64,000 nt of DNA from Microvirga sp. VF16 (GTDB taxonomy: Bacteria > Pseudomonadota > Alphaproteobacteria > Rhizobiales > Beijerinckiaceae), in NCBI RefSeq assembly GCF_016864375.1, contig NZ_CP069356.1:682001-746000 (forward strand). Direction: 5' to 3'. The notes beneath the pieces are model-generated. The model saw nothing but the letters and a program-made list of their open reading frames with translations, was not told the DNA's origin and made no database searches. Position 1 is the stretch's first letter; each line of letters opens with the position of its first letter. The position numbers and the translations under genes were made by a program. Of this stretch, positions 1-7,826 are shown piece after piece.

Positions 1-55
1 ATCCGTCGCAAACTTTTTGTTTCAGAGTTTCAGCTAATTCGTCCTGGGCTCAGCG

Positions 56-571
56 ATGGAGGGCGGCGTGTTCAAGGGCAGGCATTTTGATCGTTCGGTA
101 ATCCTGCTCTGCGTTCGGTGGTATTTGGCTTACAACCTCAGCCTCCGGAACTTGGAGGAGATGATGAGCGAGCGTGGCATCTCCGTCGACCACGCGACCG
201 TGCACAGGTGGGTTGTGCGGTACTCGCCTGAACTGCTTAAGCGATTCAATTTTCGCAAACGAGCCGTCAGCAGGAAATGGCACGTGGATGAGACTTACAT
301 CAGGGTCCGAGGCCAATGGAAATATCTCTACTGCGCCATCGACAGCAATGGCGACACGGTCGAGTTCTGGCTCAGCGAACGGCGCAATCTCACGGCCGCC
401 AGGCGCTTCCTGCGCAAAGCACTCGAGCGGCATGGCCGTCCTGAGAGGGTCGTGATCGATGGCAGCCAAACCAACCGGGAAGCCATCCTGTCCTGCGATA
501 CGACAGACCGCCTCCAACATCGGTCGAGGCGCAAACTGAAGCCGATCCGGATTCGACAAAACGCCTACTTG
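56..571 (+). pseudogene. IS6-family transposase, N-terminal part
   Basis: This is the first 172 residues of an IS6-family DDE transposase. Visible landmarks are the HTH-like N-terminus, the first catalytic Asp in WHVDETY (about residue 78), the second in VVIDGSQTN (about residue 135), and the family-typical KPIRIRQNAYL just before the break. After Leu172 the open frame continues to 781, but the residues no longer resemble the family because the reading has entered the IS110 right end. The catalytic Glu segment lies 1.7 kb downstream in a separate fragment, so this copy cannot make an active enzyme. Confidence 0.85.
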
Positions 572-2321
572 ACGGATGTATTTGACAAGCGCTTTTTCGA
601 GAGCAGAGAGATCTTTTGTCTTTTGCCACGGTCCTGGGATCGTCTGCGGTCAACCGCTCGGCGTGGGAGTGCAGTGTGTTGGGGCCTGACGATGGGCGCC
701 TGGAACTGCCTGAATGGCAAGAGCGCAGACGCCTCGACCCTATCGGGAGTGGATTGGCCGGGCTGGTTCTGCTATAGTTGACGGGTTCGGGTGACCCCGG
801 AGCGAAGAGCAGGGCGCGAGGTTGCAACCCTGCCGCGCAGCTTAGGATCGTCGCACCTCATTGGCGGCACCCGAGCACCCTTTCGGTGATCGCGGTTTCC
901 AGGTGGCCACAAACCGCCAGTAGGCTTCCTCTGCCTGGCCGGATCATCTCTCGTTCTGCTTCCCGCACCGCCTTGTGGCTGTAGGCCGCGGCTGCCCCTT
1001 TCTGCTTTCCGCCACGCCGAGACGGATATCCTGCTGCCAGTTCCAGGTAGCGCAATTTCCACTGCAGCAGCGCCGGCCTGCTCCAGGTGTAGTCCTCCTC
1101 TTTGCTCAGCATATGCCAGACGATCACCGCCAGCTTGCGTGCCGTCGCCACGGCCGCCACCGACTTGCCGCGCTTGTTCCTGATGCGAACAAAGAAGGCT
1201 CGCAGTGGCCCGGGGACGCCGGAGATCACCCAGGCGGCTTCGACCAACATCGAACGGGCGTGAGCCCGACCCTGTTTGCTGATGCGGCCATGATAGGCGG
1301 GCCTGTCACCAGACTGCCGGACTTGAGGATTGAGCCCGAAGTAGCTCACCAGCTTTTGCGGCGAGGAGAAGCGTTTGATGTCGCCGATCGCAGCCAGGAC
1401 GCTCATCGCGACAGTTGCATTGCCCCCCGTGATCGTCATCAACCGCCTGACCTGCGGATCATCAAGCGCCTTCTGGGCGAGGCTCTTATCCAAGTCAGCA
1501 AGTTCGGCGCCGAGGCGATCCAGCTCACCGGCATGGCGCACGATCACCCGGCGCTGATCCTCGGCGAGCGGGAGGGCCTCCAGCCAGGCCCTCCCGCGTT
1601 TTGAGAACAAGCTCCCTTGATAAGGCGGGATCAGGTGAGCATGCAGAACCGCGTGGATCCGGTTCTTGAGCCGGGTCATCTGCGAGACCAACTGGGTGGC
1701 TCTGCCGTGATACGGCGGCGCGTCTCGGTCTCCTCGTCCGGCATCCAGACCTCGGGTAAAAACCCGCTCGCATGGAGCTTGGCCAGCACGCGGGCATCGA
1801 TCTTATCGGTCTTGACTTTGGCCCAGGCGATCGCCCGCACCAGGTTGGGATTGGCAATCACCACGCGCGCCACGAAGGGCGACAGCAGGCGCACGATGGC
1901 GCTGGTGTTGCCGGTCGCCTCCAGGACGACCTCGTCGTCCGGCTTCAGGGATTTGGCAAAGTGCAGCAAACGGCTGCGTTCGAGATCGACCTTGCCAGCA
2001 TCCCGGATAACCCCCTTCTCCAGGATTGCCATCTGAGCGAAGGAACGATGGACATCGAGAGCAATGATCCTCATCTCCGGCTCCTGTTGGGTTGCATAAC
2101 CTCGGGAGCCGGTGGGCCACACGACAACTACGGATCCGCGCTCGCGGCGCACCCGGGCCAGTCGAAGGGGCGGCCAGATAACAACACGAGCCCTCAGCTC
2201 ATCAGATACGACGGCCTGCCCACCTTCCGTGCTCCCGACACCCCTATCCCGGTGCGCCGAGGATACCTGATCCGTCAGCCTTCAGAAACCTGAATGGGGT
2301 GCCGCGCCTATTCATGCCCGA
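572..2321 (-). mobile_element. IS110-family element (copy 1) inserted in the IS6 transposase
   Basis: The element sits between the AYL codons of the IS6 transposase and its NNLIE codons. It has one transposase gene (frameshifted, 858-2074, minus strand), a non-coding right end of about 285 bp (572-857) and a non-coding left end of about 245 bp (2075-2321). The left end is recognisably similar to the left end of another IS110 copy at 31876-32136. In IS110-group elements the non-coding region upstream of the gene encodes the bridge RNA, so 2075-2321 is the candidate region here (family knowledge, not demonstrated). Boundaries are good to a few bases. Confidence 0.7.
858..2074 (-). pseudogene. 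IS110-family transposase, frameshifted
   Basis: Reading from the ATG at 2074 gives MRIIALDVHRSFAQ (RuvC-like DEDD domain, first Asp at residue 7), then VVLEATGNTSA and KTDKIDARVLA with the later acidic residues. The frame is lost near base 1705, just after RRRITAE. The next frame resumes with ATQLVSQMTRLKNR and carries the C-terminal transposase domain: LMTITGGNATVA, YFGLNPQVRQSG, HGRISKQGRAHARSMLVEAAW. A one- or two-base indel therefore separates two otherwise good halves. Together they have normal family length (about 400 residues). The enzyme is probably inactive unless the shift is bypassed. Confidence 0.85.
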
Positions 2322-2517
2322 TAACAATCTCATCGAGCAGGATCATCGCGTGATCAAGCGACAGGTTCGACCGATGCTCGGGTTCAAGTCGATGGCATCT
2401 GCCCACGCGATCTTGGGCGGCATCGAGATGGTTCACATGATGCGGAAAGGACAGGCGAAGTATGCCTGCCGTTCGCAGTTATCCCTCGCCGAGCAGTTCG
2501 AGCTCCTGGCCGCGTAG
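2314..2517 (+). pseudogene. IS6-family transposase, C-terminal part
   Basis: NNLIEQDHRVIKRQVRPMLGFKS and GGIEMVHMMRKGQ are the unmistakable C-terminus of an IS6 transposase and include the catalytic Glu of the DDE triad (in LIEQDH). The first codons (MPD) come from the IS110 end. The native sequence resumes at the Asn codon, at about base 2321. This is the missing tail of the fragment at 56-571. Confidence 0.8.
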
Positions 2518-2842
2518 CGCCTGCGTGCGGGACAGGTGCCTTTCTGTCCTTGACAAAAATTCGCGACAGAACCACTTGAATGACGGCACGCTCCGTCCCC
2601 TCTATGGCACTCTTGATGCGGTAGAGGGGAGCAGGATGGCCGCAGAGATAAGCTTCAATTTCAGATTTTGGCTAATACCCAATAGTCATGATCTTGGTGC
2701 TTTGAACTTAGCGCCCCGGCTGACGAGCCTTCGTATTAGCGATAGAGTGCGTAAGTTTTTAAAAGGTAACTGAACATAAGGGTTACCTAATCGACATTTC
2801 CATCACGTTGTTCTGCACAAAGACCCGCTTAGGTATTCAGCT
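2518..2842. other. Non-coding stretch between IS6 end and TRADD-N-TM gene
   Basis: The first 50 bases hold the IS6 right terminal repeat. The rest is AT-richer than its surroundings and contains no convincing gene. The frame of the next gene is open back to a TAA near 2763, but no ATG precedes 2843. The stretch 2640-2780 could hold a promoter; I see no confident motif. Confidence 0.4.
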
Positions 2843-3514
2843 ATGGCTAAGAACCACAGTGAGACGAGCCAGATTGGCCGAGGCTTGGTAAGTGGAAGCC
2901 TAGTACGCGAAGGTTGGCAAAGCAGAGCCTTAGTAGGAAGAGACTTGGGCGGCGGAAGTCCGGTAAACAGAGGCCGACGCGGCGGAGGTTTGGCTGAAAC
3001 CCTTGACGTTTTAGCTACAGGCAATGTCGGAGAGGACCTCTTGCAGCTTAAGCCCTGCATCGATCGTCTCGCCAAGGCTGATCCCAAAGACCTTCAAGAG
3101 GTAGCAGCCTCTCAGCTTCAGCTCATGACGGGCAGCTACAAAATTGTTCTATCTCAATCGCGCCGATGTTTCTTCTGGGCGCTAGTCACAGCAGGAATCG
3201 GCCTCTTCTTTTTCGTAATTGCCGCGGTATATAGTATTGCAACCGGCAATGTTGGTACTGCCGTCGTGCTCGTTCTCTCCGGAGTCGTAATTGAGGGGAT
3301 AGCGGGTCTATTATTCCGTTTGTCTGGACACGTCGCAGCCGAGTCGCATGACTTTCACGCTAAGATCGAAACAATACACCGGCACCTATTAGCCCACAGC
3401 ATCTGCGAAAGCCTTAGCGGTGATGTTAAGGAGCAAATCCGCGCCGATTTGGCTCGCAAGATTGCGAACATAAATAACACTTCATTTTTCGGCACTTCAT
3501 CAAATCAGTCTTAA
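2843..3514 (+). CDS. Two-TM protein resembling the TRADD-N-associated TM domain family
   Basis: A 223-residue protein. Residues 13-52 are low-complexity Gly/Arg-rich and are encoded by eight degenerate 15-bp repeats (2879-2998). Residues about 75-105 form a helical stretch ending LMTGSYKIVLSQ. Two strong membrane helices follow (about 109-131 and 137-160, ending VVIEGIAGLLFRLSG), then a long amphipathic helix with DFHAKIETIHRHLLAHSICESL. The TM2-IEGIxxLxF-FHxxxL arrangement resembles, from memory, the two-TM domain found beside TRADD-N-like and other conflict-system proteins. I read it as a membrane-anchored component of such a system, but no partner gene is adjacent because mobile elements flank both sides. 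It has lower GC than neighbouring genes, consistent with separate acquisition. The start is the first ATG, and the ribosome-binding site is weak. Confidence 0.5.
   Translation: MAKNHSETSQIGRGLVSGSLVREGWQSRALVGRDLGGGSPVNRGRRGGGLAETLDVLATGNVGEDLLQLKPCIDRLAKADPKDLQEVAASQLQLMTGSYKIVLSQSRRCFFWALVTAGIGLFFFVIAAVYSIATGNVGTAVVLVLSGVVIEGIAGLLFRLSGHVAAESHDFHAKIETIHRHLLAHSICESLSGDVKEQIRADLARKIANINNTSFFGTSSNQS
2879..2998 (+). repeat. 15-bp coding minisatellite, eight degenerate copies
   Basis: Reading in 15-base units from 2879 gives the five-residue blocks RGLVS, GSLVR, EGWQS, RALVG, RDLGG, GSPVN, RGRRG, GGLAE. At DNA level most units fit (A/G)GA-(G/A)G(C/T)-(T)TG-GTA-nnn. The period equals five codons, so unit gain or loss would keep the frame and vary only the length of the N-terminal tail. 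Confidence 0.7.
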
Positions 3515-3626
3515 GAGGCTGATGAGCAATTTTATTGCTCGCTCCAAGTGATTGATTCACCATAGGTTTGGTGCTGGCCGCTGCTGCGGCGGACATGGGC
3601 TGCTTCACGATTGGGGAGCCTGTGCC

Positions 3627-3786
3627 ATGGACGTCTGTTCCTACGCCAGCGATCTCAACGATGCCGAATGGGCGCTGCTCGCGCCCCTTGTCCCCCGCAG
3701 CCATCCGGCCGGATGGCGGCAGACCTATCCCTTACGGCGCATCGTCGATGCGATCTTCTATCTGCTGCGCACCGGCGCACAATGGC
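3627..3786 (+). pseudogene. IS5-family transposase, N-terminal part
   Basis: From the ATG at 3627 the protein reads MDVCSYASDLNDAEWALLAP, then RRIVDAIFYLLRTGAQW, which is the conserved start of IS5-family (IS1031/IS427-like) transposases. It is interrupted at base 3786 by an IS66 insertion. The rest of the gene continues at 6241. The 8-bp duplication ACAATGGC flanks the insertion, and excision would restore RTGAQW-RLLPHEY in frame. Confidence 0.85.
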
Positions 3787-3864
3787 GTAAGCGGTGTTCT
3801 GAACCCACCTTACGTCCGTGTCTCTGAGCGGCGAGACTAACGATCTCTGATTTGGGATCGTTTT

Positions 3865-4266
3865 GTGTCGATGGTTGACCATATGCTTGAGCCGCCGCGG
3901 CTGGTGCGGCGCCTGGAAGTGATCACCGGAGTTGGCGGACGCCGACGCTGGTCAGCCGCTGAGAAGGCGCGGATCCTGGAGGAGGCGATGGCTCCCGGCG
4001 CGGTGGTGTCCGACGTGGCCCGCCGCAATGGCATGTCGCCCCAGCACCTGTTCACCTGGCGCCGGCAGGCCAAGCGAGAGGCCGACACTCATCCTCTGAC
4101 CTTTACCCCAGTTGTGGTCAGCCCTGACACGCCGCAGCCCACGCCGGCCGCTGGCCGTGAGGCGATCATCGAGATTGTCGTGGAGGGTGTCGTCATCCGC
4201 GTCCCGCCCGGTGTCGATGGAGCGACACTGGCCCGCGTGCTGCACGCGCTCAAGAGCCTGCGATGA
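3865..4266 (+). CDS. tnpA: IS66 TnpA (OrfA)
   Basis: A 133-residue helix-turn-helix protein of the IS66 TnpA type. Residues about 25-75 (RRRWSAAEKARILEEAMAPG, VARRNGMSPQHLFTWRRQ) form the IS3/IS911-like HTH that binds transposon ends. The C-terminal part (IIEIVVEGVVIRVPPGVDG, LHALKSLR) is the short conserved tail seen in IS66 first ORFs. It starts with GTG or an internal ATG, and overlaps tnpB by four bases (ATGA), indicating translational coupling. TnpA is required for IS66 transposition in studied members, though it is not the catalytic subunit. Confidence 0.9.
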   Translation: MSMVDHMLEPPRLVRRLEVITGVGGRRRWSAAEKARILEEAMAPGAVVSDVARRNGMSPQHLFTWRRQAKREADTHPLTFTPVVVSPDTPQPTPAAGREAIIEIVVEGVVIRVPPGVDGATLARVLHALKSLR

Positions 4267-4619
4267 TTGGGCCGAGCGGGACCGTCCGCGTTCTCGTGGC
4301 GACCAAGCCCGTTGACTTCCGCAAAGGGGCGGATGGCCTCGCTGCGCTCGTGCGCGACACCATGGGAGCGGATCCGTTCTCCGGGACTGTTTATGTCTTC
4401 CGGGCCAAACGCGCGGATCGCGTCAAGCTGGTGTTCTGGGACGGTACGGGCGTGGTTCTCGTGGCCAAAAGGTTGGAGGACGGCGAGTTCCGCTGGCCCA
4501 AGGTGCAAGATGGTGGCCTTCACCTGTCGGCCGCTCAACTCTCAGCGCTGCTCGAAGGTTTGGACTGGCGCCGCGTGCATGAGGCGCGCCAGATCACAGT
4601 GCCGTCGGCGGCGAGTTGA
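4263..4619 (+). CDS. tnpB: IS66 TnpB (OrfB)
   Basis: A 118-residue protein with the full IS66 Orf2 signature: VATKPVDFRKGADGLAALV near residue 12, VYVFRAKRADRVKLVFWDGTG in the middle and FRWP in the second half. Length and motifs match the family, so the gene looks intact. The biochemical role of TnpB is unresolved in the family; it is needed together with TnpA and TnpC. It begins inside the stop of tnpA. Confidence 0.92.
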   Translation: MIGPSGTVRVLVATKPVDFRKGADGLAALVRDTMGADPFSGTVYVFRAKRADRVKLVFWDGTGVVLVAKRLEDGEFRWPKVQDGGLHLSAAQLSALLEGLDWRRVHEARQITVPSAAS

Positions 4620-4686
4620 TCACACCGTCAGTCCCACCCCGTAAGAGCAGTCGTCGCCCACCGCAAAGCATGATTCACTTCGTCCT

Positions 4687-6219
4687 GTGACCAGCGCGAT
4701 GCCAGCTCTCCCGGATGATCCTGACCTGCTCAAAGCCATGCTCCTGGCCGAGCGGGCGCGGGCCGAGCGGCTGGAGCAGATCATCAAGGCGATGCAGCGT
4801 CACCGCTTCGGCCGCCGCGCCGAGAGCCTGCCCGAGGATCAGCTGCTGCTGGGCCTGGAAGAGGCCGAACAGACTGAGGCCGCTGAGGACGCCCAACACG
4901 AGCAAGCGGATCCGGCCGAGCGTAAAAGCCGCGCGGCCCAGCGGCGCCGGAACCGTGGATCCTTGCCGGCGCATCTGCCGCGCATCGAGACGATCATCGA
5001 CATCGACGATCCGGCCTGTCCCTGCTGCCGCAACCTCCTGCACCGCATCGGCGAGGATGTCTCTGAACGCCTCGACATCGTGCCGGCGCAACTGCGCGTG
5101 CTGGTGATGCGCCGGCCCAAATACGCCTGCCGCCACTGCGAAGATGGAGTGGTGCAAGCCCTGGCTCCGGCCCGTGTGATCGAGGGCGGCCTGCCCACCG
5201 ATGCGCTGGTCGCGCAGGTGCTGGTGTCGAAATACGCCGATCACCTCCCGCTCTACCGGCAGGCGCAGATCTATGCCCGGCAGGGCATCAGCTTGGATCG
5301 CTCGACCCTGGCCGACTGGGTCGGACGGGCCGCCTGGCACCTGCGGCCGGTGCATGAACGGCTGCTGGCGCAGCTGAAAGCCTCGTCGAAGCTGTTTGCC
5401 GATGAGACCACGGCGCCCGTGCTCGACCCTGGCCGCGGCCAGACCAAAACGGGTCAGCTGTTTGCCTATGCCCGGGATGATCGGCCCTGGGGCGGCACGG
5501 ACCCGCCCGGAGTGGCCTACGTCTATGCGCCCGATCGCAAGGCAGCACGGCCGATCGAGCATCTGTCCGGTTTTGCCGGTGTGCTGCAGGTGGACGGCTA
5601 CAGCGGCTACCGAGCCCTGGCGGGAGGCAATCAGGTCACCCTCGCATTCTGTTGGGCACATGTGCGGCGGCGCTTTTACGAGTTGGCTGCGGCCGGCGCG
5701 GCGCCGATCGCCAGCGAAGCCCTCACGCGCATCGCGGAGCTGTATCGGATTGAGAGCGACATCCGTGGCATGAGTGCGGCGGAGAGATGCCGGATTCGTC
5801 AGGCCAAGAGCCGTCCCATTCTGGAGGCTCTCGAGCCGTGGCTGCGCGCCAAGCTCGGTCTGATCAGCCAGAAGAGCAAGCTGGCCGAGGCGATCCGCTA
5901 CGCGCTCTCGCGCTGGGACGGGCTGACGCGGTTTGTCGACGACGGGCGCATTGAGATCGACTCCAACGTGGTCGAGCGGGCGATCCGGCCCTTGGCATTG
6001 ACGCGCAAGAACGCACTGTTTGCTGGCTCGGACCGCGGTGGCGGGCACTGGGCGATCATCGCCTCGCTAGTTGAGACCTGCAAACTGTGCGGAGTGGATC
6101 CGCAGGCCTATCTCGCCGACGTGTTGAGCCGCATCGCCACCGGTCATCTCAACACCCGCATCGATGATCTACTGCCGTGGGCCTATGCCACTACGCCAGA
6201 CCTCAAGGCCGTGGCCTGA
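4687..6219 (+). CDS. tnpC: IS66 TnpC transposase
   Basis: A 510-residue DDE transposase. It has an N-terminal leucine-rich coiled region (residues 12-60), a zinc-finger-like segment with CPCC (about 111-114) and YACRHCEDG (about 147-154), and the catalytic core with Asp239 in LFADET, Asp303 in LQVDGYSGY and Glu430 in SNVVERAIRPLAL. The IS66-specific FAGSDRGG block follows near residue 446. The reading frame is complete and ends 13 bp before the right terminal repeat. It begins with GTG at 4687; an ATG twelve bases further on is an alternative. Confidence 0.95.
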   Translation: MTSAMPALPDDPDLLKAMLLAERARAERLEQIIKAMQRHRFGRRAESLPEDQLLLGLEEAEQTEAAEDAQHEQADPAERKSRAAQRRRNRGSLPAHLPRIETIIDIDDPACPCCRNLLHRIGEDVSERLDIVPAQLRVLVMRRPKYACRHCEDGVVQALAPARVIEGGLPTDALVAQVLVSKYADHLPLYRQAQIYARQGISLDRSTLADWVGRAAWHLRPVHERLLAQLKASSKLFADETTAPVLDPGRGQTKTGQLFAYARDDRPWGGTDPPGVAYVYAPDRKAARPIEHLSGFAGVLQVDGYSGYRALAGGNQVTLAFCWAHVRRRFYELAAAGAAPIASEALTRIAELYRIESDIRGMSAAERCRIRQAKSRPILEALEPWLRAKLGLISQKSKLAEAIRYALSRWDGLTRFVDDGRIEIDSNVVERAIRPLALTRKNALFAGSDRGGGHWAIIASLVETCKLCGVDPQAYLADVLSRIATGHLNTRIDDLLPWAYATTPDLKAVA

Positions 6220-6240
6220 GAACAGCGCTTACACAATGGC

Positions 6241-6913
6241 GGCTGCTGCCGCATGAGTATCCACCGCGTGGTGCCGTCTTCTACCACTATGCTCAATGGC
6301 GCGAGGATGGCACCTGGGAGCACGTGACCCAGGTTCTGCGGGAGAGTTATCGCTGTAAGATCGGCCGCAATCCTCAGCCGACAGCGGCGATCATTGACAG
6401 CCAATCAGTTAAGACCACTGAAGTGGGCGGACCACGTGGGTATGATGGCGGTAAAAAGATCAAGGGCCGCAAGTGCCATCTTCTTGTGGATACGCAAGGA
6501 AATCTCCTGAAGAACAGCGTGCATCCAGCCGACATCCACGATCGCGCCGGAGCCGAAATCCTGTTATCGGACCTGCAGCATCTGTTCCCTGCCATCGAGC
6601 TGATGTGGGCTGACACGGCTTATCGCGGATTGAAGGATTGGCTGTGCAAAGCACTGGGCTGGAGGCTCTCGATCCCACAACACTGGTGGTCCGGCGGCGT
6701 CTGGACGCGGGTAGACGCGGAGCCGCCGACGCGCCGAGCAGCTTCCAGGTGCTCGCGCGCAGGTGGGTCGTTGAGCGAACACTGGCATGGCTTAATACCA
6801 ACCGGCGGCTCGCCAAGGACTACGAACGCTTGGTCGAGACCGGCGAGATGCTGCTCTATCTCGCGATGAGCCGCATCCTGCTCCGGCGCCTCACGCGCAA
6901 AGGCGAAAGATAA
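6241..6913 (+). pseudogene. IS5-family transposase, C-terminal part, frameshifted
   Basis: This continues the fragment at 3627-3786 after the IS66. It has QPTAAIIDSQSVKTTEVGG (first catalytic Asp), GYDGGKKIKGRKCHLLVDT and LMWADTAYRGL (second Asp). The frame breaks near 6640-6700. The remaining domain, including VLARRWVVERTLAWLNTNRRLAKDYERL with the catalytic Glu, is read in a different frame to the stop at 6913. The gene is therefore both interrupted and independently frameshifted, so IS66 excision alone would not revive it. Confidence 0.85.
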
Positions 6914-6917
6914 TTGC

Positions 6918-7244
6918 TCACCAGCTTCTGAGTTCCTGTTCCCTCCACTTGAACTCGCCACGCAGTTCATTGAGTTGGGCTAGGAGACGATCACACTTCG
7001 ACAGGAGTTCATCGTCACTCAAGCCTGCCATTGCGGTGGAGGATATAATCCCACCGCCGGTGATCGAATGAATCTTCCGAATGGTTGAAGGTCCGATACC
7101 TGCGAGCATCAGCAGATCAGCATCAGGGATGTTTGCCACCTCAGATATGGAGGGGCAGCGGCCGCCGAATTTCTCCAAGATGCTTGCCTGAGCACGTGAA
7201 CCTAGAAGCTCGGTTGGAAACAGATTATCGTTCGGCAATCCCAC
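6918..7244 (-). CDS. Small helix-hairpin-helix protein
   Basis: A 108-residue protein. Residues about 37-60 (SISEVANIPDADLLMLAGIGPSTIRKIHSIT) contain a helix-hairpin-helix of the LxGIGPxTxxKI type, normally a non-specific DNA-backbone contact. The C-terminal third is a charged helix (DDELLSKCDRLLAQLNELRGEFKWREQELRSW) that could dimerise. It is convergent with the IS5 remnant, four bases away. I know HhH-only small proteins from many genomes but not a specific function for this one. It could be host DNA flanking the IS or a passenger. Confidence 0.6.
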   Translation of the reverse strand: MGLPNDNLFPTELLGSRAQASILEKFGGRCPSISEVANIPDADLLMLAGIGPSTIRKIHSITGGGIISSTAMAGLSDDELLSKCDRLLAQLNELRGEFKWREQELRSW

Positions 7245-7354
7245 CCTAATTCACAAAGCACTAAACCACTGCTGTAGCCTTGGGTTTATGGATCGACAGG
7301 ACCACTATCCTAATGTGCTGATGCTTATCCAAAAGGGAGCAAACCACACAGAGG

Positions 7355-7585
7355 ATGGCTGACCGTTTCGCCCGCTTCGCGTTGCAGAGCCGTGGCACAC
7401 CGGCGCCGATCTATCCCACCGCGACTCTGGTGGTCTCGGGCGCCTACCGCTACGTGCGCAATCCGATGTACCTCGCGGTCATCGCGCTGATCGCCAGCCA
7501 CGGGCTGCTGATCGGCTGCCTGCCGCTGCTGATCTATGCACTCCGAAATTGCGCCAGAGCCGAATTGGCAGGGCGCCGTTTATAA
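7355..7585 (+). pseudogene. Isoprenylcysteine-methyltransferase-like fragment
   Basis: The core LQSRGTPAPIYPTATLVVSGAYRYVRNPMYLAVIALIASHGLLIG is the conserved central segment of the isoprenylcysteine carboxyl methyltransferase / phospholipid N-methyltransferase family (the G-x-Y-RYVRNPMY motif). Family members have further membrane helices on both sides and are about 150-220 residues long. Here the N-terminal helices are absent and the C-terminus dissolves into RNCARAELAGRRL, so the fragment is truncated at both ends. Confidence 0.65.
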
Positions 7586-7826
7586 CTCGCGCCAAAAGAG
7601 CGCATCGCCCGGCGCGGCCCGAGCGGATCGAAGTAGCTTGACTTTAACGATCTTCTGATTCACTTCGCTCGTTGCCAGAACATTATAAGCATACGTCGGA
7701 CATATTCCGCTCCGGCATCTGCGTTCTGTGCAATTTCATGACGATCATGCGGCTGTTCTTTGGAGGCCGCACGCTTTTTGCCGACCGAGGCAGGCCCTGC
7801 CGAGGTCGCACGGAAAGGTATTTGCT
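7586..7826. other. Short gap upstream of the RTX beta-helix gene
   Basis: This 240-bp stretch contains only the ribosome-binding site GGAAAGG (7812-7818) of the next gene near its end. The frame of that gene is open back to 7728, but the upstream residues look like non-coding translation. Confidence 0.5.

Larger units (their letters stand above)
4..2567. mobile_element. IS6-family element split by an IS110 insertion
   Basis: The outer ends carry imperfect inverted repeats: GTCGCAAACTTTTTGT near base 5 and, in reverse complement, GTCGCGAATTTTTGT ending near base 2567. Between them are the two halves of one IS6-type transposase (56-571 and from about 2321 to 2517), separated by a whole IS110 element. 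Removing about 572-2321 would rejoin the transposase in frame (AYL followed by NNLIEQDHR). The left edge lies at the window start, so the exact left terminus and any target duplication cannot be confirmed. Confidence 0.7.
3787..6232 (+). mobile_element. Complete IS66-family element with 8-bp target duplication
   Basis: A 2,446-bp element with typical IS66 termini: GTAAGCGGTGTTCTGA at the left and GTAAGCGCTGTTCTCA as the reverse complement of the right end. It is flanked by the direct repeat ACAATGGC (3779-3786 and 6233-6240), the 8 bp expected for the family. It carries tnpA, tnpB and tnpC in one orientation, all intact, so it is likely still mobile. Confidence 0.95.

Noticed and set aside
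2879..2998. Pentapeptide-repeat protein
   Set aside because: The five-residue blocks lack the A(D/N)LxX consensus; the periodicity is better described as a 15-bp DNA minisatellite.
4675..6048. A 457-residue minus-strand open frame opposite IS66 tnpC
   Set aside because: tnpC has all IS66 motifs, so this is its antisense shadow.
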